NCBI GenBank assembly: GCA_027922465.2
Contig: BQMF02000203.1
Span: 248,001 to 312,000 of the forward strand
From: Turritopsis dohrnii
Lineage: Eukaryota > Cnidaria > Hydrozoa > Anthoathecata > Oceaniidae
DNA length: 64,000 nucleotides
Direction of reading: 5' to 3'
A program made the translations under genes and the position numbers. The notes below the pieces were generated by a model. That model saw nothing but the letters and a program-made list of their open reading frames with translations, was not told where the DNA came from and searched no databases. Of this stretch, positions 23,244 to 35,538 are shown piece by piece. Numbering within the stretch: the stretch's first letter is position 1; every line of letters starts with the position of its first letter.

Positions 23244-24798
23244 ATGCAGTGGCATTCAAATCTCCATATTATTTTGGTAATTATCTCCACAGTCTCGATC
23301 CACGGATATATCACATTACGTTGTCAAGAAGTTACTACGCCGATTTGTAAAAACCTCGATCAGGAAGGTTATTCATATGCCTCATTTCCTAATTTCCTCA
23401 ATCAAACCAACCAGCACCAGGCAATTTCTTACTTGGAAGAATTTAATCCGTTGATAAAAAGCAACTGTGCAAGCGAACTGGCTATGTTCTTGTGCTTTGT
23501 CTATATTCCTATCTGTAAGGAAGGCTTGAATCTACGCATACCACCCTGTCGCTCATTATGCGAAGCTTCCAGGAAAGGCTGTGAAAAAATCATGAAACAA
23601 CACGGACACCAATGGCCTGCGGCTCTAGAATGCGACAGATTCCCTCGAGAAAAAGATGTTTCATTGTGTATCCCTCCACCTGGAAACAGTGCGCCAAAGA
23701 CTTTCCCGAAACCCAAAGGTAATAATGCTTCCATTTTGTGTTTCGTCATCTTTAGAGCGCACAACCTAATACTGCAACCTAGAGTAACAATCTAGTGTAA
23801 AATTTTTAAGGAATTTAATGTAGCTATGCTAGTGCTGCATCATTTTAAAATTGGTTTTCGTGATATCTGCTCTGAAATGTAGGCAATTTGGACATCCACT
23901 AAAATTTTTTCACATCGGCTTTACAAATTTAATTGCTTATGTGAGTATAAATAAAGTATAAGGAAAACTTATACTCCCAAAAAGTTAATTTTACTTTTTT
24001 TAATTGAGTAGGTACATGTTTATTTTATTAGCAACAAAGGTCAGACGTTAGTAGTGATGTTGCTTAAAAAGTAATCATTTTTTATCAGCAATGTTGCTTA
24101 ATTTGATGCTCAGCATTTAACGAAAATATTTTTATATTTCCGGTTGTATGTTTTAGCTGTTTAATTAAAGTATCTAAGTGTAAAGTCTAGGACATCCAAA
24201 TCATCACATAGAATGCACACTTAGTATTGCACAACATAGGGTAAAAACCTAGTGTAAATGCTTTAAGAAATGTGCTGTAGCAATGCTAGTGTTGCAACGT
24301 TTCAAATTTCATGTTGCTATTTTATGTAAGATTCTGGTAGTACTGCTACTTTACTGTTTAAGAAAATTTACAAGTGTTGCTTACAAATTTCTTGTTTATA
24401 AAAAAACCGTGTAGATCTTATTGTTATATATTTATTAGAAAAGTGAAGGATATTCCTTTGATGTAGCTAACCTCAGGTTTCTTTTCTTAGCAGATCATGT
24501 CACTCTTTACAAAGGTGAAACCGTTCATATTGAGTGCAAAAGTGATGAACAAATAAACATTCGAAAAGTTCGCCACAAGCCTCATCACATTTCCTGCTGT
24601 CCGTTAACGTCTCAAGCTATTCTCGCTAACAGATGCAACGGAAAACAGACTTGCGCAGTCAAAATAACTGAAAAACTATTTGGAAAAGATTGTGACCATG
24701 ACTTAAAGAAACTAACATTGAAGTTTATGTGTGTTTCTCTGGAAACAAAGGTACCATCGAAAATATCTGTACCACCTTGTAAGAAAAAATCTACCTAA
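23244..24798 (+). CDS. secreted Frizzled-CRD + SUEL lectin protein, gene B (2 exons)
   Basis: Exon 1 is 23244-23718 and exon 2 is 24491-24798, about 260 aa. The ATG is chosen because a signal peptide follows directly (MQWHSNLHIILVIISTVSIHG) and a TATA box lies about 100 bp upstream. Exon 1 carries a ten-cysteine Frizzled domain (from LRC near residue 27 to SLC), then a Pro/Lys linker. The donor is CCCAAAG|GTAATA. The acceptor is a NAGNAG site, TTAGCAG, so exon 2 can start at 24491 or 24494, giving one residue more or less. Exon 2 encodes a SUEL lectin domain (IECKSDEQINIRKV, SCCP, RCNGKQTCAV, FGKDC, LKFMC) and a short basic tail ending PCKKKST. The phase-1 intron falls at the same place as in gene A, so the two are paralogs by duplication. 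The 772-bp intron contains a copy of repeat R2. AATAAA follows at 25132. Expected to be secreted; the ligand is unknown. Confidence 0.87.
24020..24410 (+). repeat. repeat R2, copy 2, in the gene B intron
   Basis: TTAGCAACAAAGGTCAGACG to AAGTGTTGCTTAC; shares AAAGTCTAGGACAT and GCTATGCTAGTG-like motifs with the copy at 47847. A fragment is also seen at 23818-23850 (AGCTATGCTAGTGCTGCATC). Confidence 0.6.
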
Positions 24799-25131
24799 AG
24801 AAATGTGATTGGCTAATTATTCCGTGCTGGTTGACCAGTCGTTAATAGGAGATTACCCTATTGATTCAGATTGCAGCAAGAAAATTGGTGCGTCAATGAA
24901 TTCAGTGACTGTTCCTCTTCTGGGTGAACGAAGTATTATTGACATCATTGACGGTAAACTAGCCATTCGACTGGACTAACGGTGACACCTCAGATACTTA
25001 AAATGACAAAGAGTGTTGTTGGAGTATGAGCCATTTAAGGGCGCTATGGAAAATGACGATGCTTATCACAACTTTGTAAACAAAACAATGTACATTGTAA
25101 ATTTTGGTCATTACTGTCAGTAATCCAGTAG

Positions 25132-25137
25132 AATAAA
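25132..25137 (+). terminator. poly(A) signal of gene B
   Basis: AATAAA about 330 bases after the gene B stop, the first such hexamer seen downstream, giving a 3' UTR of normal length. Confidence 0.5.
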
Positions 25138-26723
25138 GACTTTATGATTTATGCGTGTCCATGGTTTGTGATCTGTGAGAGGTCAGTAAGTGTCGATAGA
25201 CATGAAAAAAACAACGAATTGCGTCTTTAGAATCACAAATTATTCCAATGCGATTCACTCTTTGAAAGTTTGCAAAGCAAACAAAGAAAAAAAAAACAAC
25301 TCGACTCTATTAGTATTTTTATAGAAGGAAAAATATTATGTAAAGTTAATCATATTTTTGTTCAAAAAATCAACATAAGGAAGACAATTTAAAAAGCGGT
25401 AAGAAGAACCTTAAAATAGGTTAATAATATCAATTAGACAAATATTTACAAGAATAATGTAAATTATCTTTATCAGATTGCGGACTCATTAAATTACCAA
25501 AAACTCTATAATGTAAATTAGACAATATGGTTTGTTTTAATTCCATCGTATATGGATTCATCTACCACCATTATAAACAACCATTATGACAAATCACATC
25601 TAAATGCAGTTACTTAGTGGGGACGTTTTTTAAAAATAACTACAAATAAATCATAATGATGTCAATATAATGAAACAATGTAAGTATATAAATATACATT
25701 TTACTATTAAAGGGGTTTAATTGCTCATTTTTTGGCTTTTTATTTTTATGTATTTATTAGAGCTTATTAGAGCTTAAGAGGAAATACGGAAATACGGTAA
25801 TCATATAATCAATGCAAATCAATGTAGCGCGTTTCACATAAGTTGCCTAGGTGAAATATTCTGAACGAAACGGATATGCCTCAGTCCAATAGAGGATTGC
25901 CATTTTCCGTTCACTGAGTAAAATGATCGGGCGATAAAGTCTATAGCATGTTGACGCCGTCCTGAAATTGTCAGCCATTATACCAACTATTTTGTGTCTC
26001 TTCTACTCAGCTTTAAAAGAAGAGCGATAAGAAGGCCGCAGTTGACAGTAAAATAAATTGATTGGAATATTTAACGAATATTGTCTATATGTACGTTAAT
26101 AAAAATTTTTTTTTTTTATTAACGAATAAAACATTTGGTTAATCATTATTATTTCTTAATCATAACCGAATGAACTAAAAAACTTTCTGACCAACAAGTT
26201 TATACAGATGCTTACTTATCCATCTTATCCATCATAGGATGTCAATCCATTTTTATGTTTGGTTATTTTTCTAACCCGTATGTCTATCCTGGTATGTAAC
26301 CATCACCTCCTTAGAATAGAAATATACTTTATACTTATTACTTGTCTACAGAATGCAATATTGTATCAGGGAGATTCGTAGAACCGACGAGCCTGTTACA
26401 CGAAAAAAATCAATTACTTGTGAGAATTAAAATAATAAAAAGTTACTTTAGAGATTTAAAGTGTTTTCTTGTATCAAAAGAAACATCATTACTTTGTACG
26501 CTTATTTCAAGTGTTGATGTGAAGTTTCTAATGACTTTCTAAGAAAAATTCACGAACAACTCTACTAAGGGGCTGATTACATGCTCCCGCCGAGATGAAT
26601 TTCAATTCGGTGTTACATGCAAAATTTTCATCCTGTTTAGGCGCGACGGGACAAAACTAAACCTTTGTGTTTTGAATTTTTGACAAACTACGCTTGCTCA
26701 AACCTCAAACTTGTCCCGGTTGA

Positions 26724-28213
26724 CCGGTGTAACCGTAAATTTTTAGTCCCCGGAAAAAACTACTCCCCCAGTTATTATTTCCCGGGAAAAATGACTCCCG
26801 GAGTAATAATTTCCTGGGAAATTATGACTCCCCGTGGAAAAAATTACTCCCCTTTAAATTGCAAATTTATTTGTTCTAATTAGAGGGGAGTGTTTTTTTC
26901 CAAGTAAATTATGACTCCCTAATGAAGAGTCGATTTGGACATTCCAATCAATGAAGAGTTGTTTTGATGTGGGATCAGAGAGTAAAATTGAAAAGATGGC
27001 GAAAACAGGTAAATGTAAGAACCATGTGGACCTGAAGGTAGTAGAAGAATTTTTGAGAAGGAATACGTACCCGACAGAAATTTCAAAGGACAGAGGCAAA
27101 AAAGCAAACTTCAGAAGAACTTGCAAAATTTTCAACTCCAAAATCATTTTATAATGACTCCCTCATTTTTATGATTTTATTGCCAAAAAGTGCCAAAACC
27201 TTCATTTTTCTAGAAGTAATCACTAAACTCAGCCTAATAGCACTTCATTATGACCCCTCCCATTTTATGGATATTGCCCTGGAGTGTCGAAGCTACTGCT
27301 TATTCGATCTTATTCGATCTTATTCTTATTCGATCTACCACTACAATGGCAGACTCTAAATCGTAGACTAACTGGTTCGAAACTGGTTCATATAAATTCG
27401 CTAAAGAGAAGTGGTGCAATACATGTATGCTTTTAAAAGAAAGGATTTAAGCACAGAAGAGTACAATTTATACAACGAAAAATATGCTAGGATCAAATCA
27501 CTTGCTAAGTAGAGATGTTATAAAAATGTATGCATAAACTTTCTTGTTGTGTTTGCTGAAAAAGAAAACCTCGTCATAAAATCGAATCTGCCATGTTAAA
27601 GTGACCCGTTGTTACCCCATCCCGTCGTACTGTACTCCTAGTGACGCCAAGAACCTTTTCATCCGGAAAAAATCAAAGAAAGCTATCCCCACTGTAACGA
27701 TTTTTAATCTTCATTTTCCTTCTGAAATATTCTATATTCCAACCAAGACAGTAGAAAGTGAGTTGACTTCAATTATCTTAACGGTATAAATTTTCGCCTT
27801 TTATGATTGTCCCAAACTTTAAGCATTGTTTTATCAAAAATTTCAAAGAATAAAAAATGCATCTTCATATTTCCAAAGGAACAAGCAAATGTACCAAGTT
27901 TTAGCCCATGCCAATCCGATAGTATTTGCGATATACCGATTGTCCCAAAGTTTCCATTTTGTTTTTGTTATTTATTCATGATATACAGGAAGAAAAAGAT
28001 CAGGAAACCAAATGTTGATCAAGATATACGCCAATTTTTTGGTATACTATCAGGGGAGTAAAAATTTCCTGAAGGGAGTCATTATTTTCGCGTAAATTTA
28101 TACTCCCGGGAGTCATAATTTCCTGGGAAAAGATTACTGGGGAGTAATTATTTCCCAGTAAATAATGACTGGGGAGTATAAATTTTGGGGAGTAATATTT
28201 TACGCTGACACCG
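26724..28213. mobile_element. GGGAGTA-rich element, copy 1 (nested)
   Basis: Ends CCGGTGTAACCG and CGCTGACACCGG, with many ACTCCC/GGGAGTAATTATTTCC repeats in the end regions. Plus-strand frame 26951-27154 contains DLKVVEEFLRRNTYPTEISK and a basic stretch, which looks like a relic of an element protein. A relative lies at 35539-36298. Confidence 0.65.
27370..27445 (+). repeat. inverted partner of 30055-30130
   Basis: TATAAATTCGCTAAAGAGAA and GTGGTGCAATACATGTATGC occur inverted at 30055-30130. Confidence 0.5.
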
Positions 28214-28832
28214 GGACGAAGCGATTACATGGGAAAATTTCATCCCGCCTAACCGAGATCCCGGCTCTTGATAGCCGAGCTCTCGGATAGGCGGGGTGAA
28301 AATTTTATCATGTAATCGCGATGGGAAATTTTTGAAGATTTGACCAGGAAGCCAAGACCTCGGCAAGGTGGGATGAAATTTCATTCCGGCTAACCGGGAT
28401 CATGTAATCAGCCCCTAAGTTGTATATAATTCCCTAAAAATCTATAGCAAAATAAATTCGTGTAAACGAAACATGATTTTTCCAAATCCCGCTAATTGCT
28501 GTTTCTCCATGATTCACAAGAAATCAGTCGAATACCTAATAGTGAATTACGCGAATTTTATTATTTTTACGATGCGTTGCCAGGAGACATAATGTAAAAT
28601 GAGTAATACTACGTGAAATTATATGTCATAAAAAGAGATAGATGTGAAATAATACAGTCATATTACACAGTTGTCGATATTCTATGTATATCAAACGTCT
28701 TCAGAGGAGGAGTTTAATGATAAGGATTGGATACGTAGAAACGTTAAAATTCGCCATTAAATTTCTGTGAAATTAGTGGAGATGATTTATGACATTCGCA
28801 CATAAATGTGCCTTTGCAATTGCAGCGCAAAG

Positions 28833-28871
28833 TTGTCGGATCGAGTGGAACTCGAACCCATGACCTCTCGT
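28833..28871 (-). repeat. tRNA-like 3' half
   Basis: ACGAGAGGTCATGGGTTCGA GTTCCACTCGATCC is the T-arm and acceptor side of a tRNA-derived repeat; the 5' half is missing. Confidence 0.4.
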
Positions 28872-29311
28872 TTGCTATTGTGATCACAATAGTTCGTAGC
28901 AGACGAGGGGAGGGTACACGCTCAATTGAACCTGAATCAGTGGAATCTTATTGGGTAGATGCTCAGAGGTGATTCGAGTTCCAACCAAGTCGTTAACTTT
29001 GATGCAACTAGGAAGGTGTAGTACATTGGGGAGAGGCATTTGGCCCAACAGAGCCCCGGTTTCGGACGACAAGCGTCCATCTTCATGATTTGATTTGTTG
29101 CATGATTTAATATTGCGCTACATAGGTATGACTAAATGAAGGAACGCTTTATATGTGATGGGTCCTCCTTCAAATTCAGTGCAGGTCAGATTTTACACTT
29201 GGTCTGTGTGTATATGACTTTTAGTTCTTTTACTTTTCTTTTGTTGATGATACTTTGCATGATCATATTTATATGACCACTTATATTTCACTTATATTTC
29301 ACTTAAAAATT

Positions 29312-29475
29312 TGAAGGCTGCGTTCCTTCGCTATAATTTACATTGCGTTATAAGCGGAGTCTCGCAGACTCTAAATCGTAGACTAAACTGTCATTTCGGC
29401 CGGAGGAGTAGGAGGAAGAGTAGTAGTAGTAGTCCACGGGTGTTTTAATACGGTATTCACTTTCTCTGCTACCGT
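29312..29475 (+). repeat. dispersed repeat R4, copy 2
   Basis: TTACATTGCGTTATAAGCGG, CAGACTCTAAATCGTAGACT and GGTATTCACTTTCTCTGCTA; also shares CAGACTCTAAATCGTAGACT with 27350. Confidence 0.55.
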
Positions 29476-30389
29476 AACTAAAGGAGATAGTTGTATTAGG
29501 GGAACTATTAGTTAATCATGACGAAGTCCTTCAAATCTGCTGCAACCGTCAAATATTTTCAAAAGTAGTAATTTAGAACTTTTAAATATTCGAAACATTG
29601 TGCAATGTACAATTTCTGTTTTCTGAATTTTCTTTTGTATCTTCTCTCTTCTTTGATTTTTAATGGAATTTGGAACACACATGTGTTTCAAAATCCTGTG
29701 AAACACGCCTTGGAAGCTACCAGAGAAATGCTGACAAAAGAGTTGAAAGGTCATAATTGTTAGACTGTTGTATTTACGATTTTGAGATGAAATAGCTACT
29801 AATTTTTTTGGTATTCAGCCATGGGTGTTTTTAAAAGTTCAAATTTCATGAATGAAACTTAATTTGATTAAAACGGAAACGAAACTGTTTACCATTTATG
29901 CCGTTAACTTAAAAGCTGCATTCGGCGTTTTCTGATTGGATAGTTCATTATTTGTCATTTATACATGCTTTTTGTGGATTTTAAAGAAAAAAATCAAACC
30001 ACATATGGTTCTTAAATTGATCATTATGTTGACAAAATTTCAGCCTGGTTGTTCTTATAAATCCTTTCTTTTAAAAACATACATGCATTGCACCACTTCT
30101 CTTTAGCGAATTTATATGAACCAGTGACTGCAATTACAGTAATAATAGATTCTTAATTAATCTTGAAAGTTTTGTTTGATGATTCCCAAAATATCATGAT
30201 TGCATTTTTTAAATATTCGGAATTTGATCTTTTTTAAATTTCTTTTTCTTTAACTTTAACAAAAATTTAAGAATCTGCATGGGAATTTCAAATCTTTCTA
30301 ATGCACACATGCGCCATATTGCCGTGTTTGTCTGTCACATCGCATGGATGTGATGACCTTGGTCATAGGCGTAATCAGGATCAGTCAAA

Positions 30390-30525
30390 GAAAGTGGAGG
30401 AGTCCAACATTACGATTTTTTTTCAGTCTTAAGTGGCGATTAGGTTACTTGCACGCTTTCCTTTGCTACTCTGAATGACTAACTCTCCTCTACAATTTTT
30501 GACCGACCTCTGCCTACGCCTCTGT
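30390..30525 (+). repeat. dispersed repeat R6, copy 2
   Basis: GGAGGAGTCCAACATTACGA, TTTTCAGTCTTAAGTGGCGA and TAGGTTACTTGCAC match copy 1. Confidence 0.5.
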
Positions 30526-30545
30526 TTATAAAATAAAAAAACGTG

Positions 30546-31074
30546 TACCGTATTTCCTCTAATAAACGCCGCGGCGCTTATTACAAATTGCAGTTTTTGA
30601 ATGCGGCGTTTAATAGAGGGCGGCACTCATTAGAGGGCGGCGTTTATTACAAAATGAAAAATTGGACGGAAGCAAACTTGAACAATAATGTTTCTTTATC
30701 ATTTAAAAGGTTACAAAATATTGTGTGAAAATTTTTTACACTAACGATATGTTCACAAAATGTCAAAGAAGAGCAACATCACTGTCGCCGTTCTCTTCTA
30801 TGAGATGAAAACTTTTATAGCAATTAATAACACATCAAATATTCATGCAAACGTGGAAGAATTTGTTGATAGAAAAACAAATAAAACTATTAGCTATTAA
30901 ATCAATTATTGTTTAGCCTGTTTTCTAACAAACGCCCTTTTCCAAAATGCGGCGTTTATTAGAAGGCGACGTTTATTAGAGGGCGACGTTTACTACAAAT
31001 GTTCGGCTATAAGTGTGGCGTTTAATGGAGGTCGGGTTTATCAGAGGGCGGCGTTTATTAGAGGAAATACGGTA
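30546..31074. mobile_element. TA-flanked element with GGCGTTTATTAGAGG repeats
   Basis: Inverted ends TACCGTATTTCCTCTAATAA and TTATTAGAGGAAATACGGTA, with TA likely the target duplication. Inside, GGCGTTTATTAGAGGGCGG recurs. A similar GGGGCGCTCATT tract follows at 31283-31365. Confidence 0.65.
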
Positions 31075-31482
31075 TCTATTTTTGACCACCGATATGCGAT
31101 ATTGTTTATGTATATATTTCAAAATATTAGTTGTTGTTGTACAGGAAAATGGCCATCACTTGGCTACAACGTTGTGAATTTAAGAGAAACTTGAAAAAAC
31201 AGGAGTCGTGTTTATTTATTTATTTTATATCAGTTATTTTTTTTTAATTCGTGTTGAACTTTATTACCGTGATTATCTGAAAGAGCGCCGGGGCGCTCAT
31301 TTAATTCTCTACCTTTCAGAAGGGGCGCTCATTCAAGCCGGGGCGCTCATTACAGAAATGCAAAGTAGGTACTATTATCATTAAACACTTTTCAAACAAA
31401 ACAAAATACAAAAAATAAAAAACTCTAGCTAAAGTTCTACGTCTATATCTCATTCTTCATCCTCGTCCTCGTCCTCTTTCTC

Positions 31483-31640
31483 TTAAGTAAGTTTCCTTAC
31501 GTACAATACTTTTCGTACGTATACTTAAGAAAGTAGTCACATTTAAGTAAATTTATGTTATGTATTTTTCCTTAAGGCTGCTTAAGTAAGGAAGAATGAA
31601 TGAACTTAGTGAAGTTTACTTAAATGTGAATGCAGCTTAA
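31483..31640. repeat. TAAGTAAG-rich inverted repeat
   Basis: TCACATTTAAGTAAATT pairs with AGTTTACTTAAATGTGAA; several CTTAAG and TAAGTAAG motifs. Probably a short inverted-repeat element. Confidence 0.4.
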
Positions 31641-33068
31641 AAAAAACACTCTGAATTCAGTAAACATATTACCTATAAATTACCTATGCATATACGTTAT
31701 AAAAACTACATACGGGTAAGAAACGCTGTATAGTTGTTATGTCAACATTGTCTACTTTCAAATATAGAAAACAAGCATAAGAAGCTAGCAAACTTAAACG
31801 TGCAGTGATTGAGAAACAACATTCCTAATATTGTTATATTGTAAAGCTGAGGAGATGGCTGAGCAGTATGACTCAAGAGCTTCAAAAAAGCATCAAAGCC
31901 TGTCAACAAACATGATAAAGACTTTTAGTAGTCTGAAAGCAATTTTAAAGATTAGCCAAAATAATATGAGCATCTACCTTATCCACTGGCAATGTCTATT
32001 TCTGTTTACAAGCATCGATAAATTTTATTAAAAATAAAAACAACGGCTTACTTAACAGGTTTATTGTTCTTCTTTATTTTTATTATTCTTTATTGTGGAA
32101 GCGTATGTCTTTTCTTGTCTTTTTTTTTTTTTTTTTTTTGAAATTCAAAAGGGGTTTCTCTTCTACCATTTTTAATGATCAACATGGCATGGTGGAGATC
32201 AAACCATTAAAACAAACCTCATATCAAAGCCCTCCCCAGTAGATGATTTCGTTGAGTAGTTCTTATCTACTGAAACCCACCTAGATTGGAAAGTAATAAG
32301 AAAAAAAAAGTTTAACACGGAAGCACATAAAAAAGATTGAATTGTTGTATCTCGCAGAGTATTTGATAAAAATTATATCTTTTGACTTGTTAATAAATGA
32401 TTGTTTATGACAAAGCTGCTTATTGAAATAGATTACGCTTCACGGTATAAAATTTTAGTAGATTTGAGTATGTTTGATTTTTGTACATCATATGTACAGT
32501 AGGTTATCAAAACTTTCGTGTAAACTATAATACATGTGTCCTTTAAGTAAAGTTGAATATTTTAAGTATAGTTAAAAAATGAAGATTTGGGTTTTGTTTG
32601 GTTTAAAATATCTTGCTGCAACACGATGTATAAATAATTAGCTAAAAACCGTTTGTACATGATAAATGAATAGGTATAAAATGTTCTGGTGTAAAACTGT
32701 GAAAATTGCAGAACACACCATTAAACGTAGGTTTGCGATAAACCCTAGCAGCAAAATGGCCATTTTATTCGGATATAAATATCAAGAAACGAATGGACGT
32801 TATTAGATTTCTTTTCAAGTGTAGAACTAATGTAAAATAAATATAAATTAATAAAATAATTAAGACTAGAGATTTTTCTAAGGCAATTTCAAGCTGCCCT
32901 TAACTAGTTCTAGGCCGGCAATCAATGACAAGGATTCCTGTTGTATTTGAAATACAAAAGAATCAAAACAAGGAAGAAAATATTTACGAAAACGATGAGA
33001 AATTTAAGATCGTGAATCTGACCTCAAAATTGGATCGAGTTTGGAATTACCATATGCCAGTGGTCATT
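31641..33068. other. no gene seen
   Basis: AT-rich. A run of 22 T at 32117-32138 could be a retroposon tail on the minus strand. Confidence 0.4.
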
Positions 33069-33155
33069 GAATTAAACAACCTCGAACCCAGGGTCTCTTG
33101 CCGCTATCCGTATATCGAAAAGGCAAGAGACCCTGGGTTCGAGGTTGTGAATTAA
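33069..33155. mobile_element. 73-bp perfect hairpin element with 7-bp duplication
   Basis: Arms 33076-33102 and 33122-33148 are perfectly complementary over 27 bp (ACAACCTCGAACCCAGGGTC then TCTTGCC) around a 19-base loop. GAATTAA sits directly outside on both sides (33069-33075 and 33149-33155). A diverged copy is at 52573-52642. Confidence 0.75.
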
Positions 33156-35538
33156 ATGAACGATTAAAAAATACAAATTAGATTTTTTGGTTTATGATCT
33201 CAAGATTGCACAAAGACTGCATTAAGATTACAAATAATACGAAGGTATATTTTATGTTTATCATAATTTTACAAGCCGGTAATAATCATCTTTCGCAGAA
33301 CATTAAATACAAGGTAAAGACGTTACAATTTCTAGAATTAAAAATATTAAGTGGATATTCTTGGAAACTCATAAGTTTCAAGGAAAACTCGTAGAAGATC
33401 AGGGTAATCTTATCATCGAGAAGCTATTTTGTTTGTTCTTGTTGAGATATTTTTTCAGAATCTAATAATGTACAAAAGATGTAGTCTCTAAATATTCGTA
33501 GTCTCTAAAAATTCATAAGCAAAATGTGTGTTAAAAATTCTTCCATATTGTCAGTATGTAGGAAGAGCATAGCCTTAAGTTTTTGTTGAAAGTTTAGAGT
33601 TTAGAGGCTGATCATGTGGAGCTTTGTATCCGGACGGAGACGTTTATATGAGATCCTGGCTTTTATGCAATTCTCACTAGATTTACTTTTCTGATCATAT
33701 GGAAAATAAATAAAAACACCCTTTCCCTGTCAAGCGAGATCTCACTAATTTTTGCCGGGATCTTTTGATTGTGACCCATGTTGATAACAGATTTGTAGAT
33801 ATTTCTGAAACGGTTATCCTTGTAAAATGTTCGTGAAATAAATAAATAAATTAATAAAAGAAATAAAGGTAGTTTTCCATATGATCACAATTATTCCGTC
33901 TAGTTGGGACGGGATAATATTTCACGCTTGCGCAGCAATTAAATTGTTATATAAACAATAACATAAAGACTCTCCCGGGATTATTTTCACTCCGGGAAGA
34001 CAAAAATCTTATATGATCACCATCCAAAAACTGTTCCGGGGCAATTTTAATTCCGAAAAATTGCTTAAGACAGACAGCTTTTGTTTGAAATGAAGACAGT
34101 GACAATATGACCGTAAAAACTTTTGGGAGATGTTGTATAAGGATTGTACAAGTCCTGGGAAGATGCTGGAAAAAAATAGAATTTTCACCGATAATTACTT
34201 CTGCATTCTTCTATTGCGCAAGAAGTTCTTTGCCATTCAATTCGGAATCATTTTTAACATTTTATTGACGGTTTTTCTAATCTTTAGTTAGTTTTACTTT
34301 TATAAAACGGGAAAATGTGATCTATTCAAATCACATTACAGCAATGCAGTGTCATGTCTACAGTTGTTTTTGAAAACTCGCAAATTTGCAAGTTTTTTCC
34401 AAACAAATATACAAAAAAATGTTTTACGTTTAATCTAGTTATATAGTATATATAGTTTTACATATAATCTAAGTGGTGTAAGAGCCATTTTGATTATAAA
34501 GGTAAATAAGCCCTTTATCAGACACCCTAAAGGCATAAAAAAAGTATTCCCTTGTACTTTCTTTGCATATGAGAAGGAAAGCATTAACGTGAAGTTGCTA
34601 GTTTCAGTTTGCTTAGGTAAAACCTCACAGATTTGCCAGTTTAGAAAAAAACTCTCCGCAATTTTGGTTGTTTTTAGAAACAGTATTTTTAAAGTATTTC
34701 CTTTAGAAGAAACTAGGTCTACTGCATTTCTTGCTAAATGTTTTTCTTCAAGTTTTGAAAATTTATGGAGAGTTAGTGAAGTGACGTTAAAATTCGTTCA
34801 AATAAGAGAGAATTCGAATTTCGAATTATGAATATGAGACTGTAGTCACCGCGAATGATGGATTAGGTGACGCTACTTGGTTGGGCTCCACAGGATAATA
34901 AGGGTCGCATTTTTGACAATAATAATTTAATAAGCGCCGCGGTGCAGTGCCTATTTCATTAATAACAATAAGAACACTGTGTTCATGATGTAAACTTCGA
35001 AACCACACTGATATTTACAAGACATTCCAACACTTGTGCTGTTAAAACATTTCAAAGTGGGCATAAAGAACCAAATCAAGTCGTTAACACTAATAGTGAA
35101 CACGACAATGACATTGACATTAAATAAGTGTTCTGTAGTTTAGTGTTTATTTTGAAGTTTCACTACTCAGACATTTAGTTAAAGTACGTTTCAAATGAAC
35201 TTGCACAGTTTTTGTAAGTGCTTGGCAAATTTGAAGGTTACGAGATATTTCAGAAATTCATTTTGCGCTGTGTCAAGCTTAAAAAACACTTTTTCATGAT
35301 ATAAAAAATTTGGAAGAATAATGGAAATGAAAGAAAAAAAACGAAGATAAAAAAATGAACTTTTTATAGAAAAAAGGGCAAAACAGCTCAATTTTTTGTG
35401 AGACAAATTTCAATCTTTGATCGTTCAAAAGGCGAAATAATTTTTCAAAAAAGTAAAATAGATCGCAAGATACAATCCTTTAAAGTCACTTAGGTCACAT
35501 GTTTCTCGTGTTTACAAACTTGTAAGATTTGATGAAAA
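33156..35538. other. no gene recognised
   Basis: A 113-codon plus-strand frame at 34490-34831 has no recognised domain or good splice sites. TTCCGGGG/CCCGGGA motifs at 33960-34060 suggest another decayed short element. Confidence 0.4.

Larger units (their letters stand above)
26569..28415. mobile_element. TAA-flanked element with a nested second element
   Basis: Inverted ends GGGGCTGATTACATG and CATGTAATCAGCCCC with TAA on both sides (26566-26568 and 28416-28418). Uninterrupted R1 copy 4 shows the empty site. GC-rich subterminal motifs such as GCCGAGATGAATTTC flank the nested element at 26724-28213. Harbinger-like by its TWA duplication (inference). Confidence 0.75.
26359..28496 (+). repeat. 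dispersed repeat R1, copy 2 (split by a 1.8-kb element)
   Basis: GGGAGATTCGTAGAACCGAC to CTCTACTAA, interrupted at 26569-28415, then AAGTTGTATATAATTCCC to AAATCCCGCTAAT. Confidence 0.65.

Noticed and set aside
34490..34831. 113-codon plus-strand frame as a gene
   Set aside because: No recognised motif, no convincing start context or splice sites; kept only as a note in the region entry.
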